DNA of 52,770 nucleotides, from positions 1 through 52,770 of the forward strand of contig JABDMC010000301.1 of the NCBI GenBank assembly GCA_013001695.1. Reading direction: 5' to 3'. Origin of the DNA: Akkermansiaceae bacterium (GTDB lineage Bacteria; Verrucomicrobiota; Verrucomicrobiia; Verrucomicrobiales; Akkermansiaceae). The position numbers and the translations under genes were made by a program. The notes beneath the pieces are model-generated. The model worked only from the letters and a program-made list of their open reading frames with translations, was not told where the DNA came from and made no database searches. Each line of letters begins with the position of its first letter. Position 1 is the stretch's first letter. Positions 32,033-38,871 of this stretch are shown piece by piece.

Positions 32033-33049
32033 ATGACGAGTGCAAGACAGATGGGACGGGTTGCCGTGGCGGCCATGGGGACCGTGCTGGCCGGCTGCGG
32101 CGGCGGAAATGAGGCCGAGGTCCAGACCGCCGGGAAGTTCACCATCCTCGGCACCCAGACCGACAATGCCGACCGGTCCATCGCCAAGAAGAACGCCGAG
32201 AACACGCTCGTGAAGTACCCCGACATCGACGCCATGGTCGGTCTCTGGGCCTACAACGCGCCGCAATGTCTCGAGGCCCTGAAGGACGCCGACAAGCTCG
32301 GCAAGGTGAAGGTCTTCTCCTTCGACGAGGATCCCGCCGCGCTCGAGGCCATCAAGGACGGCAGTTGCGAGGGCACCGTGGTGCAGAACCCGTTCCAGTT
32401 CGGTTACCAGGCGATGAAGTACCTCAAGGAGATGGTCGTCGACCAGAAGACGCATGAGCTCCCCGAGGACAAGCAGATCTCGATCCCGGCGCGCACCATC
32501 ACGAAGGAGAACGTGGAGGCCTTCCAGGCGGAACTGGCCGCCAACCTGAAGGCCGGGGAGGAGGGGAAGAACGCCGCCCGGCCGGCGGACGCCCCGAAGT
32601 TCGCCTTCATCACCAATGTCGCCGACCCGTTCTGGAGCCACGCCGAGGCCGGCTGCTACAAGGCCGAGAAGGACTTCGGCATCGTGGCCGATTTCGAAAT
32701 GAACAGCGCCGGCGACGTCGCGGGGCAGAACAAGATCCTCGAGAACATCCTGAACAAGGGCGACTACAAGGGAATCGCCCTCAGCGTCCTCAACCCGGCG
32801 AACCAGACCGGCCTCATCAACGAGACCGCCGCCAAGCTGCCGCTCATCACCCACGACAGCGACGCCCCGGAATCCGACCGCCTCTTCTACCTCGGCACCA
32901 ACAACGTCGAGGCCGGGCGCCGCCTCGGGAAGCTCGTCAAGGAGCGCATGCCGGACGGCGGCAAGATCATGATCTTCGTGGGCAAGATCGACCAGCTCAA
33001 CGCCCAGCAGCGGCGGCAGGGGTTGATCGAGGAGCTCAGCGCGGAATAA
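32033..33049 (+). CDS. Circularly permuted sugar ABC substrate-binding lipoprotein
   Basis: 338 residues with a lipoprotein signal (TVLAGCGGG, Cys22). The rest is a periplasmic sugar-binding protein of the ribose-binding (peripla_BP_4) type, but its halves are swapped. Residues 30-179 (32120-32569) are what is normally the C-terminal half: FTILGTQTDNADR, LVKYPDIDAMVGLWAYN, KVFSFDEDPAALEAIKDG, VVQNPFQFGYQ. Residues 180-338 (32570-33046) are the normal N-terminal half: PKFAFITNVADPFW, NQTGLINETAA, THDSDAPESDRLFYLGTNN, KIMIFVGKIDQLNAQQRRQ, ending IEELSAE. The cut is at a loop between a helix and a strand, and both joins are in frame. It sits correctly upstream of the ATPase (4 bases) and permease genes. 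The start ATG at 32033 was preferred over 32024 and 31958. Confidence 0.85.
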   Translation: MTSARQMGRVAVAAMGTVLAGCGGGNEAEVQTAGKFTILGTQTDNADRSIAKKNAENTLVKYPDIDAMVGLWAYNAPQCLEALKDADKLGKVKVFSFDEDPAALEAIKDGSCEGTVVQNPFQFGYQAMKYLKEMVVDQKTHELPEDKQISIPARTITKENVEAFQAELAANLKAGEEGKNAARPADAPKFAFITNVADPFWSHAEAGCYKAEKDFGIVADFEMNSAGDVAGQNKILENILNKGDYKGIALSVLNPANQTGLINETAAKLPLITHDSDAPESDRLFYLGTNNVEAGRRLGKLVKERMPDGGKIMIFVGKIDQLNAQQRRQGLIEELSAE

Positions 33050-33052
33050 GCC

Positions 33053-34564
33053 GTGCCGTCCGACCCGTCGCCGCCCCCCGTGCTGGAAGCTTGCGGCCTC
33101 AGCAAGCGCTTCGGGGGGGTGCGCGCCCTCACGGCGGTCGACGCCGCCTTCCGGCCCGGCGAGATCGTGGCCGTCATGGGCGAGAACGGCGCCGGGAAGA
33201 GCACCCTCATGAAGTGCCTTGCCGGGGTGCACCAGCCCGACGAGGGGGAGGTCCGCATGGACGGCCGGGTGGCTCCCATTCCGGACGTGCGCGCCGCGGA
33301 ACGCCTCGGCATCGCCTTCATCCACCAGGAACTCAACCTCGCCGAGAACCTCGATGTCGGCGCCAACGTCTTTCTCGGCCGCGAGCCGCGCCTCTTCGGG
33401 CCGTTCTTCAACCGCGGCGAGATCCGGCGCCGGACGCGGGCCCTTCTCGACGAACTCGAGCTGAAGTTCGCGCCGGATCTGCCGGTGCGCGAGCTGTCCA
33501 TCGGCCACCGCCAGATGGTTGAGATCGCGAAGGCCCTTTCCCAGGATGCCCGGGTCCTCATCATGGACGAGCCCACGAGTTCGCTCTCCCTGCACGAGAC
33601 CGGGATCCTCTTCGGTCTCGTCCGGCGCCTGCGCGACCAGGGGATGTGCATCGTCTTCATCTCGCACCGCATGGGCGAGGTCGAGGAGATCGCGGACCGC
33701 GTCATCGTCCTGCGCGACGGGGAAAACAGCGGCGAGTTGCAGAAGGGGGAGATCGATCATGACCGCATCGTCTCGCTCATGGTGGGCCGCAAGCTCGCCG
33801 TCCACCACAAGACGACGCAGAGCGGGGGAGAGGTCCTTCTCGATGTCCGCGACCTCCGGGTGACGCGCTTCCCCGACCTCCCGGTGAGCTTCGAACTGCG
33901 CGCCGGCGAGGTCGTCGGCATGGCGGGACTCGTCGGCGCGGGCCGCACCGAGCTGGCGCGCGCCATCTTCGGCATCGACCGCCCCATCGCCGGCACGGTG
34001 GCCGTCGACGGCCGGCCGATCCGCATCGGGCACCCGCGCGACGCGGTGCGGGCCGGGCTCGCCCTCGTCCCGGAGGACCGCAAGGCCCAGGGCGCCATCC
34101 TGAACCTTTCCCTCCGGGACAACGTCGCCATGGTCGGCCTGAACCGCTGGCAGCGGGCCGGATTCGTGCGGGACGACCTCGTCGACCGCGAGGCCGAGTC
34201 CGCCCGCGAGGCGCTCCGCATCCGCACCCCCGACACCCGCCAGCTCGTCGGGATGCTCTCCGGCGGAAACCAGCAGAAGGTCGTCCTCGCGAAGTGGATG
34301 CCCCTCGGGCCGAAGATCTTCCTGCTCGACGAGCCGACCCGCGGCATCGACGTCGGCTCGAAGGGCGAAATTTACGAGGTCATCGAGCGCATGACCGCCG
34401 ATGGCGCCGCGGTGCTTGCCATCTCGAGCGAACTCGAGGAGATTCTGCGCATCTCGGACCGCGTCCTTGTCATGCACGAGGGGCGCATCGCCGGGGAGGT
34501 CCTCCGCGACAGCGAGGCCTTCTCCGAGAAGGGGATCATGCAGCTTGCCACCGGAGGAGAATGA
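33053..34564 (+). CDS. Sugar ABC transporter double ATPase
   Basis: 503 residues, RbsA/MglA-like, with two nucleotide-binding domains. Domain 1: Walker A GENGAGKST (43-51), signature LSIGHRQMVEIAKAL, Walker B VLIMDEPTS. Domain 2: Walker A-like GLVGAGRTELARAIFG, signature LSGGNQQKVVLAKW, Walker B IFLLDEPTRGIDVGSK. The weaker second Walker A (GAGRTE) is normal for this family. It drives import of a sugar using the permease at 34564-35565 and the permuted binding protein upstream. Start is a GTG three bases after the binding protein's stop codon, and its stop overlaps the permease start. Confidence 0.95.
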   Translation: MPSDPSPPPVLEACGLSKRFGGVRALTAVDAAFRPGEIVAVMGENGAGKSTLMKCLAGVHQPDEGEVRMDGRVAPIPDVRAAERLGIAFIHQELNLAENLDVGANVFLGREPRLFGPFFNRGEIRRRTRALLDELELKFAPDLPVRELSIGHRQMVEIAKALSQDARVLIMDEPTSSLSLHETGILFGLVRRLRDQGMCIVFISHRMGEVEEIADRVIVLRDGENSGELQKGEIDHDRIVSLMVGRKLAVHHKTTQSGGEVLLDVRDLRVTRFPDLPVSFELRAGEVVGMAGLVGAGRTELARAIFGIDRPIAGTVAVDGRPIRIGHPRDAVRAGLALVPEDRKAQGAILNLSLRDNVAMVGLNRWQRAGFVRDDLVDREAESAREALRIRTPDTRQLVGMLSGGNQQKVVLAKWMPLGPKIFLLDEPTRGIDVGSKGEIYEVIERMTADGAAVLAISSELEEILRISDRVLVMHEGRIAGEVLRDSEAFSEKGIMQLATGGE

Positions 34565-34566
34565 TG
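34553..34566 (+). promoter_or_regulatory. Ribosome binding site deciding the permease start
   Basis: GGAGG (34553-34557) precedes two tandem ATG codons at 34561 and 34564. The spacing (six bases) suits 34564, whose A is the last base of the upstream TGA stop, so translation is coupled. Confidence 0.6.
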
Positions 34567-35565
34567 GACCGCGTCAGGAATTTCGTTCGCGACAACCCGA
34601 AGACCCTCGTCATCCTGGGTCTCCTGGTGGCGCTCTTCGGGAGCACCACATTCTTCCAGCCGTCCTTCCGCGACACGGGCAACCTCAGCAGCATCATGCG
34701 GTGGGTCGGCCTCTACGGCATCATCTCCATCGGGGTCGCCTTCGTCATCATCACCGGCGGCATCGACCTCTCGATCGGCTCCCTCATCGCCCTTGCGGGC
34801 GTCATGACGCCCATGCTCCTCGTCAAGGGCGAGCCGTTCTTCAACTCCCCGGTCGGGGTCCCGGTGGCCTTCGCCATCGTCCTCGGCATCTCGCTGCTCA
34901 TCGGCCTCTTCCACGGGATCATGGTCACCAAGCTCAAGATCCAGCCCTTCCTGGTGACGCTTTGCGGCCTCTTCATTTACCGGGGCCTGGCCCGGGCCGC
35001 CGGCAACGACCAGACCCAGGGGTTCGGCGGCCAGTACCAGTGGCTCAAGGACGCCCTCGTGAAGCAGAAGATCTTCGAGATCGTCCCGATGTCCTTCCTC
35101 GTCATGATCGTCATCGGGGTGGTGGCCGCGATCGTCCTCAACAAGACCGTCTTCGGCCGTTACCTCCTCGCCATCGGCCACAACGAGGACGCGGCGCGCT
35201 TCAGCGGCATCAAGACCGACCGCATGAAGATCGCGGCCTACATGATCTGCTCGCTCCTCGGGGGATTCGGCGGCATTCTCTTCGTCCTCGACACGAACGG
35301 CGCCACCCCCTCGTCATTCGGGAACTTCTACGAGCTCTACGCCATCGCCGGGGCGGTGCTCGGCGGCTGCAGCCTCCGCGGCGGCGAGGGGGCCATCTTC
35401 GGCGTCATCTGCGGGGCGGCCCTCGTGCAGGTGTCCGAGAAGGCGGTCTTCTTCCTCGGCGTCGAGGAGGAATGGAAGTTCGCCGTGATCGGCACCTTCA
35501 TCCTCGTGGGCGTGGTGGCCGATGAGCTCTTCCGCCGCTGGAACGAGAAACGCCGCCGCTTGTAG
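34564..35565 (+). CDS. Sugar ABC transporter permease
   Basis: 333 residues, RbsC-like (BPD_transp_2 family), with eight to ten hydrophobic membrane segments. Family marks: FVIITGGIDLSIGSLIAL, the ATPase-contact loop AIGHNEDAARFSGI, and GGCSLRGGEGAIFGV near the C-terminus. It forms the membrane channel for the transporter of the preceding two genes. It overlaps the ATPase gene by one base and is followed after 75 bases by the flavin disulfide reductase gene. Confidence 0.93.
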   Translation: MDRVRNFVRDNPKTLVILGLLVALFGSTTFFQPSFRDTGNLSSIMRWVGLYGIISIGVAFVIITGGIDLSIGSLIALAGVMTPMLLVKGEPFFNSPVGVPVAFAIVLGISLLIGLFHGIMVTKLKIQPFLVTLCGLFIYRGLARAAGNDQTQGFGGQYQWLKDALVKQKIFEIVPMSFLVMIVIGVVAAIVLNKTVFGRYLLAIGHNEDAARFSGIKTDRMKIAAYMICSLLGGFGGILFVLDTNGATPSSFGNFYELYAIAGAVLGGCSLRGGEGAIFGVICGAALVQVSEKAVFFLGVEEEWKFAVIGTFILVGVVADELFRRWNEKRRRL

Positions 35566-35640
35566 GGCGGGGCGCCCGGCCCGCCGCTCCGGGAGGGCCC
35601 GGGGACCGCTTCTCGACGCACCCCCCAACCCGAGAAAACC

Positions 35641-37005
35641 ATGCCCGACACCGAACGATTCGACCTCATTCTCATCGGCAGCGGCACCGCTGCGCAAACG
35701 TTCCTCTCCAACCTCGACGACGGGTGGATGGGCAAGCGGATCGCGCTGATCGAGGAGCGCGAACCGGGGGGCACCTGCGCCCTCCGCGGGTGTCAGCCAA
35801 AGAAGTTCCTCGTGGAGGTCGCGGACGCCGTGGCCCGCGCCCGCATGCTCAAGGGCCTCGGCGTGGCGGGCGACGCCCGCTTCGACTGGAAGGCGATGCA
35901 GCGCCACAAGAATGAATTTCTCGACGGGATCCCGGAGGAAACCGTCGAGAGCCTCGAGGAGGACGGCGTGGAGGTCGTTCGCGGACGGGCCGCCTTCGTG
36001 GACGAGGATGCCGTCGCCGTCGACGGCCGCCGCCTCGCCGCGGACCACTTCATCGTCGCCGCGGGGTCCCGCCCCCGGCGCCTCGATCTCACCGCCAGTG
36101 AACTCGTGGTCGACAGCAGCGGCTTCCTGGACCTCGAGGACCTGCCCGACGAGGTCGTCTTCATCGGCGGGGGCTACATCGCCATGGAGTTCGCCCACGT
36201 CGCGGCCCGGGCCGGCGCGGCCGTCACGATGCTCATCCGGAGCGGATCGGTGCTCTCCGGTTTCGACCCCGACTGCATCGATGCCGTGGTGGCGGAATCC
36301 AGGGAGGCGGGAATTGATTTCCGGTTTCACACCACTCCCGAGGCCATGTCCCCCGAGGGAGACGGGATCCTGATCGAGACCGGCGGCGGGGAAACGATGC
36401 GGGCCAAGCTCGTCGTCGAGGCGGTGGGGCGCATCCCGAACACCGACCGGCTCGACGCCGAAACCGCGGGCATCGAACTCGACCGCGGGGGGGCGATCGT
36501 GGTCGACGACCGGATGCGGAGTGTCTCGAACAAGCGCATCATCGCCCTCGGCGACATCGCGGCGGCCGGGGCCGATCTTGCGCCGGTTGCCGACATCCAG
36601 GCAAAGACGGCCGCCTGCCATCTCATGGGCGATCGCACCGCCGCCATGGATTACCGCGTCGTTCCCACCAACGCCTTCACCATCCCGAACCTCGCCCGGG
36701 TGGGCCTCCTGGAGGAGGAGGCCGGGGAGAAGGGCGCCGATGTCCGGGTCTCCTCCGGCCCGGTGGCAGGGTGGGCCACCTCGATGCGCATCGGCGAGAA
36801 GCATGGATTCTACAAGGTCCTCATCGACGACTCCACCGGCGAGATTCTCGGGGCCCACCTCGCCCGGCACGCCGCCGCCGAAACCATCAACCTCTTCGCC
36901 CTCGCCATGAAGCAGCACGTCCGCGCCGCGGAGATGGGGGACCTCGCTTGGGCCTACCCGACCTTTTCGAGCGATATCAAGCGCATGGTGAAGGATTCCC
37001 GCTAG
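35641..37005 (+). CDS. FAD-dependent disulfide oxidoreductase (class I)
   Basis: 454 residues. N-terminal FAD-binding GSGTAAQ, redox-active disulfide in GGTCALRGCQPKK (Cys46, Cys51), NAD(P)-binding GGGYIAMEFAHVAARAG, second FAD motif ALGDIAA and a C-terminal dimerisation domain. In typical glutathione reductase-like enzymes the C-terminus has the HPTxxE His-Glu pair; here the equivalent is WAYPTFSSDIKRM, so Tyr replaces His and Asp replaces Glu. The enzyme may therefore have a different catalytic mechanism or substrate. Its substrate (glutathione, coenzyme A disulfide, lipoamide or other) is not decided by the sequence. It might be co-transcribed with the sugar transporter (75-base gap), though it could be independent. 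Confidence 0.87.
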   Translation: MPDTERFDLILIGSGTAAQTFLSNLDDGWMGKRIALIEEREPGGTCALRGCQPKKFLVEVADAVARARMLKGLGVAGDARFDWKAMQRHKNEFLDGIPEETVESLEEDGVEVVRGRAAFVDEDAVAVDGRRLAADHFIVAAGSRPRRLDLTASELVVDSSGFLDLEDLPDEVVFIGGGYIAMEFAHVAARAGAAVTMLIRSGSVLSGFDPDCIDAVVAESREAGIDFRFHTTPEAMSPEGDGILIETGGGETMRAKLVVEAVGRIPNTDRLDAETAGIELDRGGAIVVDDRMRSVSNKRIIALGDIAAAGADLAPVADIQAKTAACHLMGDRTAAMDYRVVPTNAFTIPNLARVGLLEEEAGEKGADVRVSSGPVAGWATSMRIGEKHGFYKVLIDDSTGEILGAHLARHAAAETINLFALAMKQHVRAAEMGDLAWAYPTFSSDIKRMVKDSR

Positions 37006-37019
37006 GCGGAAGGGGACGC

Positions 37020-37136
37020 GGTACAGTGGCACGACCGTCCCGGTCGTGATCGCACGTGGCGGCCCGCGGGGCCGGAATTTGCCGCGCATGGCGCGGGCGA
37101 TATCTTGTCACGACCGGGACGGTCGTGCCACGTACC
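37020..37136. repeat. Perfect 24-bp inverted repeat element (117 bp)
   Basis: Arms 37026-37049 and 37108-37131 are exactly complementary over 24 bases, with core GACCGTCCCGGTC against GACCGGGACGGTC. The pairing resumes after one unpaired base with GGTAC (37020-37024) and GTACC (37132-37136). Each arm itself contains a near-palindrome. It starts 15 bases after the stop of the flavin reductase, so it could also act as its terminator. It looks like a dispersed miniature element rather than a transposon, since there is no coding content. Confidence 0.75.
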
Positions 37137-37480
37137 CAAGTGTCGTCGGGCCGGCGCGGATGGTAACAACTCCGCGGGCTTCCGGTCCATGCCCGGAAGG
37201 CCGGGCCAAAAAGATTCGGCGAAATTTTAAGCCCGCGGGGGATTTGCGTCCCTCGCGGCCCACGCTTCGCCGCGACGGCGACCGCTTCTTTAAAAACTCC
37301 CCGGCGTTCCGGCGCCGTCCGCGGCGCGCGGATCCGCGATTCCATCGCGCCGGCATTGTGGATAAGGCAAACCCTTCGGACTGGTGTATTGTCCGGAAAA
37401 CTTTTACAGTTCGCGGGTCGATCAGGCTGCTTCAAGCGAATGCGTCGCGATCGTGGTTCCAGTTCCAAACTCCATTCTCC
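37137..37480. other. Intergenic region upstream of the coiled-coil gene
   Basis: No gene supported. A single consensus DnaA-box-like TGTGGATAA lies at 37357-37365, without a cluster, so it is not an origin. The rest presumably holds the promoter of 37481-38140; I could not fix a clear -35/-10 pair. Confidence 0.4.
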
Positions 37481-38140
37481 ATGACTCCCATCTCAAACGA
37501 CCAGGAAATTCCCGCGGCACCGACCCTCGAACCCCCGCACGACGCCGCCCGCGCGGTCACGCCCGACAAGTTCGAGGCCATTCGCGAGATTCTCGTCGGC
37601 GACGAGTTCCAGAACTTCGAAAGCCGTTTCCACATCCTCGAAACGAGCATCGACCGGCGCCAGTCGCAGCTCCGCAGCGAACTCATCACCGAGTTCGGGA
37701 ACATGCACGTCCAGAACCAATCGGAGATCAAGAACCTCGGGGAAATGGTCGGGGAAATGGTCGGGCAGCTGAAAAACGAAGACGGGACCCAGGCGCGGCA
37801 GCTTGACGAAATGGGCAAGCGCATCGACGGACTCGAGAAACGCATCGACGAGATGAACAATGTCATCACCGAGCAGGTCCGCAAATTCCAGGATGAGTTC
37901 TCGGATCAGATGGCCGAGTTTTCGCGCCTTGCGAAGAGCCAGCAGGAGGAGGCCGCCCGCGAGGCGATCTCCCGGAAGGACTTCGCGGAAATCCTCAGCG
38001 GTCTCGCCGCCACGATCGCCTCCGAAGAATCCCCGGCCGCCGAGCCCGCCCCGGAAAAATCCCCCGCGGCGCCGCCCGTTCCGAAGGCGTTCCCACCCGC
38101 CGAGGCCGAGAATCCGTTCCAGCCGGCGGCGATGGGGTAG
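37481..38140 (+). CDS. Coiled-coil protein of unknown function
   Basis: 219 residues, no signal peptide and no membrane segment, so cytoplasmic. The core (about 40-165) is rich in Glu, Gln, Arg and Leu with heptad-like spacing (GKRIDGLEKRIDEMNNVI), a likely long coiled coil. The C-terminus is a Pro/Ala-rich low-complexity tail (PAAEPAPEKSPAAPPVPKAF). A short direct repeat, LGEMVGEMVGQL, sits in the middle. Start ATG at 37481 is the only ATG near the beginning of the regular codon pattern. I do not recognise a family. The gene precedes a GNAT gene by 217 bases. Confidence 0.75.
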   Translation: MTPISNDQEIPAAPTLEPPHDAARAVTPDKFEAIREILVGDEFQNFESRFHILETSIDRRQSQLRSELITEFGNMHVQNQSEIKNLGEMVGEMVGQLKNEDGTQARQLDEMGKRIDGLEKRIDEMNNVITEQVRKFQDEFSDQMAEFSRLAKSQQEEAAREAISRKDFAEILSGLAATIASEESPAAEPAPEKSPAAPPVPKAFPPAEAENPFQPAAMG

Positions 38141-38357
38141 AGCGCCCCGCGGCGCCCTTCCCGGCCGCGGCATGCGCCGCCCGAACCCGCGCAACCCATC
38201 GTCGCCGTCGACCACGGAGGCGGGGCGCGATCACGGTCCGGTCCGGAAAAAGCCGCGCCCGGTCGGGTGTTCCGGGGAGCGGGATCCACGTCATCGGAGG
38301 GGATGACCTGCCGGCGCCCGAACCGCCCCAGGGGCATCCCGCAGGCCGGAAGGATTG

Positions 38358-38807
38358 ATGGAGTTGATCGAGATCACCCCGGAGGGCGCTCCCGAGTCGA
38401 TTCGGGAGAAGCTGCCCGAGATCGCGCGGAGCGTCATCAGTGCGACCGCCGACGTGTATCGGCGGGGAGGGTATGCCCCGCCGTGGGTGGGCTACCTGGG
38501 GGTGGAGGAAGGCGTCTGTGCCGGAACGTGCGGCTTCAAGTCCGCCCCCGTGAAGGGGCGCGTTGAGATCGCCTACTTTACCTTCCCGGGGAACGAGGGG
38601 CGGGGGGTGGCCACGCGGATGGCGGAGGCCTTGATCGAAATCGCGTCGCAGGAGGCGCCCCGGATCCGGGTCTGCGCCCAGACCCTGCCGGAGCGCAATG
38701 CATCCACCCGGATCCTGGAGAAGCTGGGATTCCGCAGGACCGGGGAGCTGCAGCATCCGGAGGACGGGCTCGTGTGGGAATGGGAATGGACCGGGACGAC
38801 CCCGTGA
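38358..38807 (+). CDS. GNAT-family N-acetyltransferase
   Basis: 149 residues. The acetyl-CoA binding region is seen in the stretch EIAYFTFPGNEGRGVATRM (Gly-rich Q/RxxGxG/A-like loop), followed by the NASTRILEKLGFRRTGEL motif typical of RimJ/RimL-like acetyltransferases. Cytoplasmic. GGAAGGA (38348-38354) lies four bases before the ATG at 38358 and supports this start over an upstream TTG at 38355. The substrate, amino group of a protein or small molecule, is not known. It is convergent with the haloperoxidase gene. Confidence 0.85.
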   Translation: MELIEITPEGAPESIREKLPEIARSVISATADVYRRGGYAPPWVGYLGVEEGVCAGTCGFKSAPVKGRVEIAYFTFPGNEGRGVATRMAEALIEIASQEAPRIRVCAQTLPERNASTRILEKLGFRRTGELQHPEDGLVWEWEWTGTTP

Positions 38808-38810
38808 GCC

Positions 38811-38843
38811 GCTGCCGGGCGCCACTCGTCGCCCGTTGGCAGC
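38811..38843. terminator. Hairpin between convergent genes
   Basis: GCTGCC plus GGGCG (38811-38821) pair with CGCCC (38830-38834) and GGCAGC (38838-38843), with a 3-nt bulge. It starts three bases after the GNAT stop and is 29 bases from the stop of the haloperoxidase, which faces it. It lacks a T-run but is well placed to stop both transcripts. Confidence 0.45.
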
Positions 38844-38871
38844 GCCGGGGTCGCCTCCGCCCGGTCCGTCT

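Noticed and set aside
37357-37365. Consensus DnaA box TGTGGATAA
   Set aside because: Only one box, no cluster, no dnaA or dnaN nearby and no AT-rich unwinding region, so it is not evidence for an origin.
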